NCBI GenBank assembly: GCA_018064645.1
Contig: JAGHUT010000071.1
Coordinates: forward strand, 1 to 35,529
Direction of reading: 5' to 3'
DNA length: 35,529 nt
Source: Candidatus Crickella merdequi
Lineage (GTDB): Bacteria > Bacillota > Clostridia > Peptostreptococcales > Anaerovoracaceae
A program made the position numbers and the translations under genes. Shown here one piece after another: positions 1-9,536 of the stretch (positions are counted from its first letter, which is position 1; every line of letters starts with the position of its first letter). The notes under the pieces were generated by a model, which worked only from the letters and a program-made list of their open reading frames with translations, did no database searches and was not told where the DNA came from.

Positions 1-23
1 GTATATTTATTCGGAGGGATTGT

Positions 24-485
24 ATGCGCTACTCGAGACAGAATAAAATTCTAGAGATTATCAACACTAACGAGGTCGAGGCACAGGATCGCCTTCAGGA
101 GCTTCTCAGAGAAGCTGGTTATAATGTAACACAGGCAACTATCTCAAGAGACATCAAAGAGCTCCAGCTTGTTAAGGGTCTCTCCAAGAGCGGTAAGTAC
201 AAATATGTATCGAGCAACTACCAGGAGCGTCCTATATCTGACAGATTCATAAAGATTTTCCGCGAGACTACCCTGTCATGGGCTTCAGCAGAGAATCTCA
301 TTATTGTAAAGACTCTTTCAGGTTGCGGTAATGCTGCAGCGGAGGCAATTGACTGTCTTGAGCTTGAGCACATTGTTGGAACTATAAGCGGTGATAATAC
401 AATGCTTATTGTTGTAGATAAGAGCGAACATGTTAAGAATGTTACAGACAAGTTCGAGAAGATGATTAACAAGAAAGAGGACTAA
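24..485 (+). CDS. argR: Arginine repressor ArgR
   Basis: This 153-residue protein has the length and layout of ArgR/AhrC. An N-terminal winged helix (about residues 1-70, with the recognition segment around QATISRDIKEL) is followed by a C-terminal arginine-binding and hexamerisation domain (about 80-150, with GCGNAAAEAID and the GTISGDNT motif). In this family the hexamer binds ARG boxes and represses arginine biosynthesis or activates catabolism when arginine is bound. A GGAGGG site lies just before the ATG. recN begins 12 bases after the stop, so the two are probably cotranscribed, as is common in Bacillota. The promoter lies outside the window or upstream of an unseen gene. Confidence 0.96.
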   Translation: MRYSRQNKILEIINTNEVEAQDRLQELLREAGYNVTQATISRDIKELQLVKGLSKSGKYKYVSSNYQERPISDRFIKIFRETTLSWASAENLIIVKTLSGCGNAAAEAIDCLELEHIVGTISGDNTMLIVVDKSEHVKNVTDKFEKMINKKED

Positions 486-496
486 GCACAAACATT

Positions 497-2113
497 ATGC
501 TGAATCGCATTATTATAGATAATTTCGCAACTATCGAGCACCTCTCCTTCGACCTGGGTGATTCACTTAACATCATCACAGGTGAGACAGGTGCAGGTAA
601 GTCTGTTCTTGTACAGGCCATCAGTACAGCCCTGGGTGACAGGGCTGATATTTCTATGGTCAGAACAGGACAGTCCAAGGCGGTTATTCAGATTGCCGGC
701 GATAAAGACGGTGAAGATGTTATCATTACAAGAGAGCTTCTCTCCTCCGGCAAAAGCATCTCCAAGCTTAATGGCGAGATGGTTACTCTCGCTCAGCTTA
801 GAGCTTTCTGTGCTGACTGGGTTGATATTCACGGTCAGTATGACAATCAGCAGATTCTCAATCCGGATAACCATATTCTTATTACAGACAGCTTCCATAA
901 CGAAGCAATTGCTGGTGAACTGGATACTCTCAAAGGTCTATATGACAACTACAGAGACGCAAAGAAGAATTATAATGACCTTCTTGCGGAGGAGCGCAAT
1001 GCAAAGCAGCAGAAAGATTTTCTTGAATACGAATTCAACTATCTGAGTTCACTTAACCTTCGCTCACATGAAGATGAAGAACTTGAGGACAGACTGGACC
1101 TCATGAAGAACAGCGAGAGAATTTATACTGCCGTTAATTCATCATATGAACTTCTCCATGAATCTGACCCGTCTGTTCTTGCAGCACTCAACAGATGTTC
1201 TGGCGAGATTGCTTCTGTCTCTGGATACAGCGATTCCTTAACCCAGCTTTCTTCACAGCTTCAGGATATTTATTATCAGCTTGAAGATGTTTCAGACAGG
1301 CTTAGAGATGTCTCATCTTCCCTCACTTTTGATGATGAAGAACTTGATGCAGTATCGGAGAGATTATCTGCAATTGAAGATGCTAAGCGTAAATACGGCA
1401 AGTCAATTGACGAGATTATTGAATACCAGAATGATATTGATGAGAAGCTTGGACTTATTCAGAACTTCGATTACGAGAAGCAGAAGCTGGCTGATGCTAT
1501 GAATAAGGCCTATTCAAAGCTTGAAGCCCAGGCCGCTCATGTAAGCGAGCTTAGACATATTATCGCCGAGAGACTCGAGTCACAGATGAAGACTGAGCTC
1601 ATGAACCTTGATTTTGCAAATTCTGATTTCAGGATTAAGATTGACAGAATGGATGAGATTGGACCGCTTGGCTACGATAGTCTTGAATTCCTGATTTCCA
1701 CTAACCCTGGCGAGCCTCTTATGCCTCTCGCAAAGATTGCATCAGGTGGAGAAATATCAAGAATCATGCTGGCATTCAAGCACATCATTGGAGACTGCGA
1801 CAATGTGGAGACAATGATTTTTGACGAGATTGACACTGGAATCAGCGGAAGAACAGCTCTGACAGTTGGACACAAACTCAAGGAGATCGCATCACATCAC
1901 CAGATTGTCTGCATCACTCACCTGCCGCAGATTGCAGCCTATGGTTCAGACAACTATCTCATTCGCAAAATGATAGCTGATGGCAAATCACATACAGAGA
2001 TTGAACATCTGGATGAAGATGGCAAAGAAAAGATGGTAGCAACACTGTTCAGTGGATCAGTAAATGAAAGTGCAATAGAAGCAGCAAGAGAACTGATAGA
2101 AAGAACTAAATAG
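497..2113 (+). CDS. recN: DNA repair protein RecN
   Basis: RecN is an SMC-like ATPase that acts early in double-strand break repair. The 538 residues match the family length. The Walker A motif GETGAGKS is near residue 30. A central coiled-coil region rich in Glu, Lys and Leu spans about 150-370. The ABC signature ASGGEISR and the Walker B FDEIDTGISG lie near 415 and 450, followed by the conserved THLPQIA switch. It is the second gene after argR. The ATG has no good Shine-Dalgarno at normal distance; the nearest GAGG is at the end of argR about 17 bases away, so translation may depend on coupling to argR. Confidence 0.97.
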   Translation: MLNRIIIDNFATIEHLSFDLGDSLNIITGETGAGKSVLVQAISTALGDRADISMVRTGQSKAVIQIAGDKDGEDVIITRELLSSGKSISKLNGEMVTLAQLRAFCADWVDIHGQYDNQQILNPDNHILITDSFHNEAIAGELDTLKGLYDNYRDAKKNYNDLLAEERNAKQQKDFLEYEFNYLSSLNLRSHEDEELEDRLDLMKNSERIYTAVNSSYELLHESDPSVLAALNRCSGEIASVSGYSDSLTQLSSQLQDIYYQLEDVSDRLRDVSSSLTFDDEELDAVSERLSAIEDAKRKYGKSIDEIIEYQNDIDEKLGLIQNFDYEKQKLADAMNKAYSKLEAQAAHVSELRHIIAERLESQMKTELMNLDFANSDFRIKIDRMDEIGPLGYDSLEFLISTNPGEPLMPLAKIASGGEISRIMLAFKHIIGDCDNVETMIFDEIDTGISGRTALTVGHKLKEIASHHQIVCITHLPQIAAYGSDNYLIRKMIADGKSHTEIEHLDEDGKEKMVATLFSGSVNESAIEAARELIERTK

Positions 2114-2122
2114 ATACACAAT

Positions 2123-2164
2123 AATTCCCCATAGCCAGGATACGCATCCCGGTTCTGGGGAATT
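2123..2164. terminator. Bidirectional hairpin between recN and holA
   Basis: AATTCCCCA (2123-2131) pairs with TGGGGAATT (2156-2164), and the interior also pairs partly (CCAGGA with TCCCGG). It lies in the 58-base gap between convergent recN and holA. The flanking U tracts are short and interrupted, so it may be a weak terminator on each strand. Confidence 0.65.
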
Positions 2165-2171
2165 TATAATA

Positions 2172-3194
2172 TTAAACACTCACTACAAACAGCTCAAAAG
2201 CAAGTTCCCATCCCATATTACCCGACTTGATGTCTTTATCAATGTTATAAAGACCAATCAGCAGTTCCTTGAGTCTTGCCTTGCTGAACTGTCTTGCAGC
2301 CTGATACGCCTTCTTCAGTCTGAATTCATTTACCTTAGTGGCTTTCGCAATCTGTGGAATCGACATTCCCTCGTTAGTCAGTTCAATAGCATCATACATT
2401 ATCTCAAACTGCTTGATGAGAAGACCGATAACCTTCATAACCTCGCCCTCATCCCTGGCAATCTCTGTAGCCAGACTCATGGACTTTCTCTTATTACCTG
2501 CCATCATCGAATCAATCAGATTGAATACAAACCTATCTGCCTCGCCTATCATCAATTCTTCAATAAGCGTATTAGTAATCTGGTCGCCGGCGCAAGCATT
2601 GTTGATTCTGTCCAGGTCGGACATTATATTCTTTAGATAGTATTCACTGTTCTTATTGTAATATCCGGAGAGGTCAATCATGTAATCCATTTCTCTCTGT
2701 CCAAGGATATTGCCTGCCTCGCGAACTCTTTTCTTGATAAAACCTTTCAGTTCTGCCCTGTCAAGCCTTGCAAATTCGTAACCTTTGCATGCCTTGATGA
2801 GTTTCTTTCCGAAAGCATTAATATCTCCTGATCGCTCTGCATCTACTGTAAAAATCAGTATAGAAGAATCGTTATCACTTCCTGCCAGTGTAAGGAGTTC
2901 ATCCTCATCCGCCTTTGTACCCACTTTCTTGAAAAAAGGTCTGTAATTTCTAACAACTACAACTCTCCTCTCCGAGAACATTGAATATGCTCTTGCAGCG
3001 GTTGTTATATCAGAAACAGTGCAATTCTCTCCATCAATAATCTGAAGGTCCAGACTCCGTGACATCTCATCAACATTATCATTAATAAGCAGGTCACAAG
3101 CCCAGTCCATCAGGTAGTCCTCTTCTCCATAGAAGAATAGCGTATTACCCAGATTGCCTGCTTTGTAGTCATTGTAGAAATCCTTATATGCCAT
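2172..3194 (-). CDS. holA: DNA polymerase III delta subunit HolA
   Basis: HolA is the delta subunit of the clamp loader and opens the sliding clamp during replication. The 340-residue length fits. The N-terminal region has the family's NTLFFYGEEDYLMDW signature (about 17-31), the place where an AAA+ fold begins but a true Walker A is absent. The middle part matches the conserved FIKKRVREAG and YYLKNIMSDLDRI blocks, and the C-terminal helical collar carries the LLIGLYNIDKDIKSG segment. Its ATG overlaps the end of comEC by 11 bases and is preceded by GGAG, so it is translationally linked to comEC. A comEC-holA pair is a common arrangement in Bacillota. Confidence 0.95.
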   Translation of the reverse strand: MAYKDFYNDYKAGNLGNTLFFYGEEDYLMDWACDLLINDNVDEMSRSLDLQIIDGENCTVSDITTAARAYSMFSERRVVVVRNYRPFFKKVGTKADEDELLTLAGSDNDSSILIFTVDAERSGDINAFGKKLIKACKGYEFARLDRAELKGFIKKRVREAGNILGQREMDYMIDLSGYYNKNSEYYLKNIMSDLDRINNACAGDQITNTLIEELMIGEADRFVFNLIDSMMAGNKRKSMSLATEIARDEGEVMKVIGLLIKQFEIMYDAIELTNEGMSIPQIAKATKVNEFRLKKAYQAARQFSKARLKELLIGLYNIDKDIKSGNMGWELAFELFVVSV

Positions 3195-5511
3195 TATTAC
3201 TCCATTGCTGCTTCATCAAATCAATCCTGTAGTTGCCTTTACGATTAATATCGATTCCAACAGCTCCATTATAATCTGTTCTGTATATCTTTACGCCTCT
3301 ATTCACAAGACGCTCTATTGTCTGCTCATGTGGATGGCCGTACATATTGTTTAATCCGACAGATATGATCGCTATGTCGGGCGTTACTGCATCGAGGAAA
3401 GCCTCGCTTGAACTTGATCTGCTTCCATGGTGTGCAACTTTAAGGATATCGCAATCAAGCTCATCTGTACCACTGTAGTATTGTAACATATGGAGTTCAT
3501 CTTCCTCAAGAAGGTCACCAGTCACAAGAACTCTGACACCCCTGTAATAAACCATAAATACCATATTGAATTCATTAGCTTCATCACTTGCAATGATACC
3601 AGTCGAAGACCTTTCCACTGGCCATAGGGGCTTGATGTAGCAGTCTTCTCCAACCTGGATGATATCAGCAGTGGTGATAAACCTTGTATTTGAATGTTCG
3701 GATTCATAACTTCGTGAATACTGCTTCGAAAGTATTATTTCCCTGACAGGATATATTTCGGACAACTCCTCAATACCCTTATAGTGATCTGTGTGAAGAT
3801 GTGTCAGCACTGCAGCATCAATATCCGGTGTGCTGTTGGCGAGAAGATAAGGTTTAAGTATATCTTTGCCTATATTGCATTCTGCATTGCCGCCTCCATC
3901 TACAAGAATGTCATCACTGCCAGAACGAATATGTAATGAATCACCCTGACCTACAGAAAGAAAAACAAGTTCATCATCTCCAAACTGATTATAAGTTGCC
4001 ATACACATTATTAAGCCTGGAATAATAAGGCAAATCACTGCATCCTTTATCACATCGTAATTCTTGCGAATCAGCTGCACCCTCATCCATTCTGAACAGG
4101 CAGCAAAGATGAGACAGTAGAATATAATCAGCAATCCAGGACTACATACTGTCTGATCAAATGACCAGCTGCCCTTCATATTCAGAACCCGGTTAACTTC
4201 AAGGAGCAATTCCAGTAACCCGGCAATTATCTGATAGAGCAGCACTGGCATATTACCAATAATAATTATCAGTCCAATCCCTGCTATGCATAAAGGAACC
4301 AGTACCGAGGCAATTAAAGTGACAGGTATATTGATAAATACGGTCAATGGGCTTACTCTGTGGAACAGAAAAGCTGTAATCGGTGCAATCGCCAGCTGTA
4401 CAGCGATTATGACACTTAAATAATCTCCTACAAAGTAACTTAATGCAGGTGCAGCAAACGCTATTCCAAGCATTGCCAGAAATGACATCTGAAATCCCGT
4501 ATTAAAAAGCTGATATGGGTTACTGATAAGAAGTACCAGCGCAGCAAAGCTTACAGATGTCAGAAGGTCTGCTCTTCTTCTTAATCTCGTTGATGCAAGG
4601 CTTACCGCCATTACCATTACTGCTCTTACAGTAGATGGGCTCCACATAGTCATCTCACCGTAACATATAAGAACTGTCACAATAAATATATTCACTCCTG
4701 AAGTCCGTCTTCTCTTAAGCAGTAATGAAAGCAGGGAGAATAGAAAGCCAATATGAAGCCCACTTACAGCAAGTATGTGTCCAGTTCCATTCTCATTAAA
4801 CTGGTCTCTTGTTGCTTCATCAATTTCGTTCTTATCTCCAAAAACAACGCCTTTAACAAGAGCTCTCAGTTCCGGCTCTCCATCAAAGGACTCTTCAAAG
4901 CCTGATCTGGCTGACATTATACGCTTATGAATTCGGTGCAGCAGTTCATCATTATCATCTATTACAATATATCTGCTTGTAAGTCCGCACCTCACTCCTC
5001 TAGAGGCCTGATACAGCCTGTTATCAAAGCATCCAGGGTTGTCTCTTCCTTCAAACTTACGCAGCGTTCCACCTGCTGTGATATAATCTCCAATCGCTCC
5101 ATAAATGTCCAGTTCATCTTCAAGCTGGTGATTCTCATCAACATATGCTATACGAATATATCGGCCAACGCTTCTGTCTTCCGGAACAGCAAGTATCTCA
5201 TATCCATATTCTTTATATCTTATTGTCTTAATAACGCCGTGAAGGTCATAATCGGCTATCTCAGCCGCACCACTGCTCAAAGCAATAAAGTGTACAACCA
5301 TAGTAAAAAATCCTGTCACAATGGAAATTATAAGCACTCTGCGCTCTTTCGATGTTAGAGTTCTGTCTTCAGGCAATCTGCAGACACATGAACCTGCAGC
5401 AATCATCAGTGCAGCTGCCCATAATGGCTTGGCCATTTCACAAAAGATAAATGCACAGACAATTCCCACAGCAAATGCAGTTGTATAAACAAACAATCTT
5501 CTTCTAAGCAA
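3184..5511 (-). CDS. comEC: DNA internalization competence protein ComEC/Rec2
   Basis: ComEC forms the membrane channel for single-stranded DNA uptake in natural transformation. The 775 residues show an N-terminal membrane segment pair, a soluble OB-like part (about 85-170), a competence core with many membrane helices (about 215-500, including GHILAVSGLHIGF), and a C-terminal metallo-beta-lactamase-like domain with THLHTDH and VAHHGSRSS. The start is TTG: an in-frame TGA lies 12 bases upstream, so no longer start is possible, and GGAGGG sits only 3 bases before it, an unusually tight spacing. The gene appears intact. Other competence genes are not in this window, so function in uptake is inferred from family. 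Confidence 0.93.
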   Translation of the reverse strand: MLRRRLFVYTTAFAVGIVCAFIFCEMAKPLWAAALMIAAGSCVCRLPEDRTLTSKERRVLIISIVTGFFTMVVHFIALSSGAAEIADYDLHGVIKTIRYKEYGYEILAVPEDRSVGRYIRIAYVDENHQLEDELDIYGAIGDYITAGGTLRKFEGRDNPGCFDNRLYQASRGVRCGLTSRYIVIDDNDELLHRIHKRIMSARSGFEESFDGEPELRALVKGVVFGDKNEIDEATRDQFNENGTGHILAVSGLHIGFLFSLLSLLLKRRRTSGVNIFIVTVLICYGEMTMWSPSTVRAVMVMAVSLASTRLRRRADLLTSVSFAALVLLISNPYQLFNTGFQMSFLAMLGIAFAAPALSYFVGDYLSVIIAVQLAIAPITAFLFHRVSPLTVFINIPVTLIASVLVPLCIAGIGLIIIIGNMPVLLYQIIAGLLELLLEVNRVLNMKGSWSFDQTVCSPGLLIIFYCLIFAACSEWMRVQLIRKNYDVIKDAVICLIIPGLIMCMATYNQFGDDELVFLSVGQGDSLHIRSGSDDILVDGGGNAECNIGKDILKPYLLANSTPDIDAAVLTHLHTDHYKGIEELSEIYPVREIILSKQYSRSYESEHSNTRFITTADIIQVGEDCYIKPLWPVERSSTGIIASDEANEFNMVFMVYYRGVRVLVTGDLLEEDELHMLQYYSGTDELDCDILKVAHHGSRSSSSEAFLDAVTPDIAIISVGLNNMYGHPHEQTIERLVNRGVKIYRTDYNGAVGIDINRKGNYRIDLMKQQWSNNGI

Positions 5512-5589
5512 GTTCCCTCCAAATCAGTTAGTAAGTGGATTGTAACTCACATAAGATTCCCCTTCAGTACACACTTGAATAATGCGCAC

Positions 5590-5617
5590 AAAAAAAGAAT
5601 CGCCTTGGGCGATTCTT
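5590..5617 (-). terminator. Rho-independent terminator after the rpe-B3/B4 operon
   Basis: On the minus strand AAGAATCGCC, a 3-base loop and GGCGATTCTT form a 10-bp stem followed by seven T. It lies 17 bases beyond the stop of the B3/B4 gene and closes the long housekeeping operon. The remaining 5512-5589 leader before comEC holds a possible -10 (TACAAT, 5539-5544) but no convincing -35. Confidence 0.9.
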
Positions 5618-5633
5618 TTATCATTCTAAATTG

Positions 5634-6290
5634 TTAGAGAACAATATATTCTACTTCTGCATCTGGTGCGAGAATCTTAATATACTCTGTCATAAGATCT
5701 GCTGCTGCTTTGAGCTCGGCAGGATCCTGGTCAGGAGTTCCAAAGAGCGGATAGAATACATTTCGGCTGTCCTCTGTTCCGCATGTTCTGTCGTCTGCAC
5801 CTGCAATCATGCTAAGGATAATTCCACCATCATCCTTTCCTGACATTTCGTTTGGATAATTATGAACAGTCTCACCTCTTATTCCAGTGAAGTCTTCCTT
5901 AGACTCAGGACTGTAAATAAGCAGGTCGCCCTGAACCTTATCAATATCATGACAGCCGGAAAGAACAAATGTCTTAACCTCAACAATAAATGGAACTTCA
6001 ACAATCGGATTAAACCTTGGGAACGGTCTGCCCTTAATTGCGAATGATTCATACTGAAGCATTACAGGATAAGACTTCTTGAACTTCTTGAAGTACCTGT
6101 AGTAATTATTCTCACCAAACTCAGCTTTTCTGTCGTAAGAAGCCTCATCTCTTCTAAGTGAGTCAATTACCTCATCAGCCTTGGCGTAGAATGCGTCAGT
6201 ATTCCACTGACTCTTATCAGGATATTTAACGATAAGAAAACCAATAGACTGATTGCGTTCTGCAATTACTGCATCCTTTGTAATATTCAT
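5634..6290 (-). CDS. B3/B4 tRNA-binding-domain protein
   Basis: This 218-residue protein resembles stand-alone B3/B4 domain proteins, related to the tRNA-binding and editing module of the phenylalanyl-tRNA synthetase beta chain. The recognisable parts are FNPIVEVPFIVEVKTFVLSG followed by HDIDKVQGDL (about 92-125), the ETVHNYPNE segment, and the C-terminal run that ends in an Asp/Glu-rich helix before EYIVL. I infer a tRNA-related or aminoacyl-editing role; the true substrate is unknown. It is the last gene of the queH-to-rpe run, 45 bases after rpe, with an AAGGAG site before the ATG and a strong terminator after it. Confidence 0.72.
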   Translation of the reverse strand: MNITKDAVIAERNQSIGFLIVKYPDKSQWNTDAFYAKADEVIDSLRRDEASYDRKAEFGENNYYRYFKKFKKSYPVMLQYESFAIKGRPFPRFNPIVEVPFIVEVKTFVLSGCHDIDKVQGDLLIYSPESKEDFTGIRGETVHNYPNEMSGKDDGGIILSMIAGADDRTCGTEDSRNVFYPLFGTPDQDPAELKAAADLMTEYIKILAPDAEVEYIVL

Positions 6291-6335
6291 TATAATCTCC
6301 TTGTCCGCCGTCCCCCCAGCGGCTTTTAATATAAT

Positions 6336-6980
6336 TTAACCCTTTATAAGAGTTATTGCCTCTTTACGGTCTGCCGCCTTAAAAACAGCAGTTCCCGCCA
6401 CAATTATATCACAGCCGGCAGCTCTTAATGCCTCAGCATTACCTGCGCCTGCGCCTCCGTCAACCTCAATCAGGAAGTCATACCCCTTTGTCTTTCTGAT
6501 CTCATCCAGCTGGCAAATCTTATCAAGAGCAACAGGGATAAACTTCTGTCCCCCAAAGCCCGGATTTACTGACATTACCAGTACCATATCAACATCACAG
6601 AGGATGTTCTCAAGTACCGAAACGGGTGTAGCAGGATTAATTGCCACGCCGGCCTTCACTCCAAGTGAATGAATATGCTGAACCGTTCTGTTAAGATGTC
6701 TGCATGCTTCCTGATGAACAGTAATGAAAGCAGTATTATCTGTTACAAAATCCTCAAGAAGATTGTCCGGATTCTCAATCATCAGATGTACATCGTATGG
6801 TGCTGCTGCAATACCGTTAAGGCTCTTCATTACAGCAGATCCAAAGCTTATATTAGGAACAAAAGCTCCGTCCATTACATCAATATGAAGATAATCTATT
6901 CCAATATCGCATACATCCTTTACATCTTCGCCAAGTCTGGCAAAGTCACATGAAAGAATTGATGGTGCTATTTGTGCCAT
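6336..6980 (-). CDS. rpe: Ribulose-phosphate 3-epimerase
   Basis: Rpe interconverts ribulose 5-phosphate and xylulose 5-phosphate in the pentose phosphate pathway. The 214 residues are full length for this TIM barrel. Visible signatures are the start APSILSCDFARLGED, the metal-binding LHIDVMDGAFVPNISFG, the VHLMIENP strand, VMSVNPGFGGQKF, and the catalytic and phosphate-binding EVDGGAG and IVAGTAVF. The ATG overlaps the end of rsgA by 13 bases, with GAGGTG in front. The rsgA-rpe pair is standard for Bacillota. Confidence 0.97.
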   Translation of the reverse strand: MAQIAPSILSCDFARLGEDVKDVCDIGIDYLHIDVMDGAFVPNISFGSAVMKSLNGIAAAPYDVHLMIENPDNLLEDFVTDNTAFITVHQEACRHLNRTVQHIHSLGVKAGVAINPATPVSVLENILCDVDMVLVMSVNPGFGGQKFIPVALDKICQLDEIRKTKGYDFLIEVDGGAGAGNAEALRAAGCDIIVAGTAVFKAADRKEAITLIKG

Positions 6981-7831
6981 GATTTCACCTCGTCTACCAT
7001 TGCAAGATATGAATTATATCTGGTCTCAGGAATTAATCCGGCTGCCAGATCTTCTTTAACTGCACATTCTGGCTCGTTGATATGCATACAGTCTGAATAT
7101 CTGCACTCTCCTCTTCTTCTTCTGAATTCAGGGAAAAGTGTCTGTACCTCATGTTCATCCATCTCTGTCATGTCAAGTGATGTGAATCCTGGGGTATCAT
7201 AGATATTCGTTCCGTCTTCAAATGCAAAAATCTCAACATGCCTTGTAGTATGACGTCCTCTCTTAGTCTTGTCACTAATTGAGCCAGTCTCTGCCGTATC
7301 CTCTCCAAGAAGCTGATTAAGAAGAGTCGATTTGCCTACTCCTGACGGTCCTGCCAGGGCTACATTCTTGCCCCGGATTATCGCTTTAAGATCATCAAAC
7401 CCTTCTCCTGTAAGACCGTTAATAGATGCAACTGGATATACATTGCTGTAAGTCCTTGTGTATGACTCAAGGACCTCAGATGATATGAGGTCCTTCTTTG
7501 TAATGCATATGGCAACATCTATATCTCGGAGTTCTGCTGCTGCAATGAGCTTATCAATTACCGGAAGATTCGGTTCAGGATCAGCTGCTGCGAAAGTCAC
7601 AACAAGCAGCTCCAGATTAGATACAGGTGGCCTGGAGAGAAAATTATTCCTCTCCAGCACCTTTGTAATCACACATTCATCATTGTCGTTCAGCTGATAC
7701 TCAACTATGTCTCCAACATAAATGATGTTCTTGTTTCTCTTAAGGTTGCCTCTTGCTTTGCCCATGTAGACCTTGTCTTCATCTGCAACAAAGTAGAAAC
7801 CGCCTATTCCTTTAATTACTCTGCCCTGCAT
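6968..7831 (-). CDS. rsgA: Ribosome small subunit-dependent GTPase A (RsgA)
   Basis: RsgA is a circularly permuted GTPase that checks late assembly of the 30S subunit. The 287 residues contain an N-terminal OB fold (about 1-65), then GTPase motifs in permuted order: TKKD (G4), GPSGVGKST (G1) and DTPGF (G3). A C-terminal zinc finger carries the CRYSDCMHINEPEC pattern. It sits between pknB and rpe, its usual place. The SD is weak (GGTGA about 11 bases before ATG). Confidence 0.97.
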   Translation of the reverse strand: MQGRVIKGIGGFYFVADEDKVYMGKARGNLKRNKNIIYVGDIVEYQLNDNDECVITKVLERNNFLSRPPVSNLELLVVTFAAADPEPNLPVIDKLIAAAELRDIDVAICITKKDLISSEVLESYTRTYSNVYPVASINGLTGEGFDDLKAIIRGKNVALAGPSGVGKSTLLNQLLGEDTAETGSISDKTKRGRHTTRHVEIFAFEDGTNIYDTPGFTSLDMTEMDEHEVQTLFPEFRRRRGECRYSDCMHINEPECAVKEDLAAGLIPETRYNSYLAMVDEVKSWHK

Positions 7832-7848
7832 AAGCTTTTAATCACCAT

Positions 7849-9534
7849 CTATGCATTAGGCTGAGGGCTTCCTTTGCTGACCTCAATGTCAATGGTTGTA
7901 CCCTTGTCAAGCTGTGTATTAGCCGCATACTGCTGCCACATTACATAGCCGTTTCCGTAAGCATCACTTTCTTCATAAGTGATATTACCAACTCTGAATC
8001 CTGCTGAAGCGATAGCAGTCTTAGCATCTGCAAGAGACTTTCCTGTTACTGAAGGAACAGTTCCCTTCTCCTTGCCTTTTCCATCACTGATTGTGATGTT
8101 GATCTTGCTTCCCTTATCAAGGCTTGAACCAGCTGCAGGCTCCTGTGCTGTAATTGTTCCTGCAGGCTCAGTAGATGTGGTCTCCTTGACTACTCCAAGC
8201 TTGTATCCGTAATCCTTGAGATAGTCTTCAATGTTATCTGTGTTGTAGTTCTTACCTACAAGGTTAGGTACTGTACCTTCCTTTGAACCCTTTGAGAGGT
8301 TAACTGTGATTGTACTTCCCTTACCGGCTTCTGTACCGCCCTGTGGATCCTGCTGAGCAACTCTGTCCTCAGAAATCTCTGATGAGAATACAGCTTTACC
8401 CTTCTTAATCTTGAATCCGGCATCCTCACAAGCCTTCTCAGCCTGCTCATAAGTCATATCTGTGAGATCAGGAACTTCTGCCTGCTTTGAGAATACACCT
8501 GACTTAACTACGCCAAAAACAATCAGAGGAATGAGACATGCCGCGATAACGCAGGCAATGATAATCTTCTTCTTCTTGGCCTCGTCATTACCCTTCTTGC
8601 CTTTGCCCTTGCTGTTCTTTTTCTTCTTGCGGTCTTCGAACTCTTCGTAGTCTTCCTCTCTCTTATCCCCAATAGCCTTTGATGCGCTGTTGAAAATTGA
8701 ATTACCAACTACCTTAGTTACGAATTCAATATTATCCAGATCCTCAATGAGCTCTTCTGCACTCTTGTAGCGGTTTGTCTGGAACTTATTAGTTGCCTTG
8801 AGAACAGCTCTCTCAAGTGCTGGCGGAATTCCTCCAACAAGCTCACTTGGAGGTGCTACCTCTTCATTAATATGCTTCAGTGCAACTGTCACAGGATTAT
8901 CTCCATCAAATGGAACCTTTCCTGTAAGCATCTCATACATTACGATACCAAGTGAATAGATATCAGATCTTTCATCTACATAATTGCCTCTTGCCTGCTC
9001 AGGTGAGAAATAATGAACAGAACCGATAATCTTACTTCCTGTTGAAAGTGTTGCATCATTAACAGCCTTTGCGATTCCGAAATCTGCCAGCTTAACAACA
9101 CCGTCCTCAGTCATCATGATATTGTGAGGCTTAACATCTCTATGAATAATCTTGTTCTTGTGGGCAATTCTCAGAGCTGAAGCAACCTGCTTAGTAATAT
9201 CAATTACTCTCTTGTAATCCATAGGAGCCTCATCTGCAATAACCTCATTAAGAGTTCTTCCTTCAACAAGCTCCATTACAATGTAGTTGATATTACCCTC
9301 TCTGCCTACATCATATACGCCTACAATATTTGGATGTGAAAGTCCGGCTGCAGCCTGTGACTCTCTTTTGAAATTCTCTACGAATGTTGCATCCTTTGTG
9401 AATTCAGGACGAAGAATCTTAACAGCAATGTATCTGTTAAGCAGCTTATCCTTAGCCTTATATACTACGGCCATTCCGCCGTCACCGATCTTCTCGAGGA
9501 GCTCGTATCTTCCTGATAATAGTCTGCTACCCAT
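7849..9534 (-). CDS. pknB: PASTA-domain Ser/Thr protein kinase PknB/PrkC
   Basis: This is a membrane-anchored kinase that senses peptidoglycan fragments or lipid II. The start is placed at the internal ATG giving MGSRLLSGRYELLEKIG, nine codons after the track start, because GGAGG lies 7 bases before it; this gives 561 residues. The kinase domain (about 8-270) has the Gly-rich loop, the HRDVKPHNIM catalytic loop, DFGIAK and the SPEQARG activation segment. A Lys-rich juxtamembrane stretch (about 305-335) precedes one membrane helix (about 336-358), then three extracellular PASTA repeats to about residue 555. It follows prpC with a 2-base gap, so kinase and phosphatase are coexpressed. Confidence 0.97.
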   Translation of the reverse strand: MGSRLLSGRYELLEKIGDGGMAVVYKAKDKLLNRYIAVKILRPEFTKDATFVENFKRESQAAAGLSHPNIVGVYDVGREGNINYIVMELVEGRTLNEVIADEAPMDYKRVIDITKQVASALRIAHKNKIIHRDVKPHNIMMTEDGVVKLADFGIAKAVNDATLSTGSKIIGSVHYFSPEQARGNYVDERSDIYSLGIVMYEMLTGKVPFDGDNPVTVALKHINEEVAPPSELVGGIPPALERAVLKATNKFQTNRYKSAEELIEDLDNIEFVTKVVGNSIFNSASKAIGDKREEDYEEFEDRKKKKNSKGKGKKGNDEAKKKKIIIACVIAACLIPLIVFGVVKSGVFSKQAEVPDLTDMTYEQAEKACEDAGFKIKKGKAVFSSEISEDRVAQQDPQGGTEAGKGSTITVNLSKGSKEGTVPNLVGKNYNTDNIEDYLKDYGYKLGVVKETTSTEPAGTITAQEPAAGSSLDKGSKINITISDGKGKEKGTVPSVTGKSLADAKTAIASAGFRVGNITYEESDAYGNGYVMWQQYAANTQLDKGTTIDIEVSKGSPQPNA

Positions 9535-9536
9535 GT

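Noticed and set aside
4927-5358. Plus-strand 143-residue ORF inside comEC
   Set aside because: It has no recognised domain or ribosome site and is the shadow of a well-supported gene.
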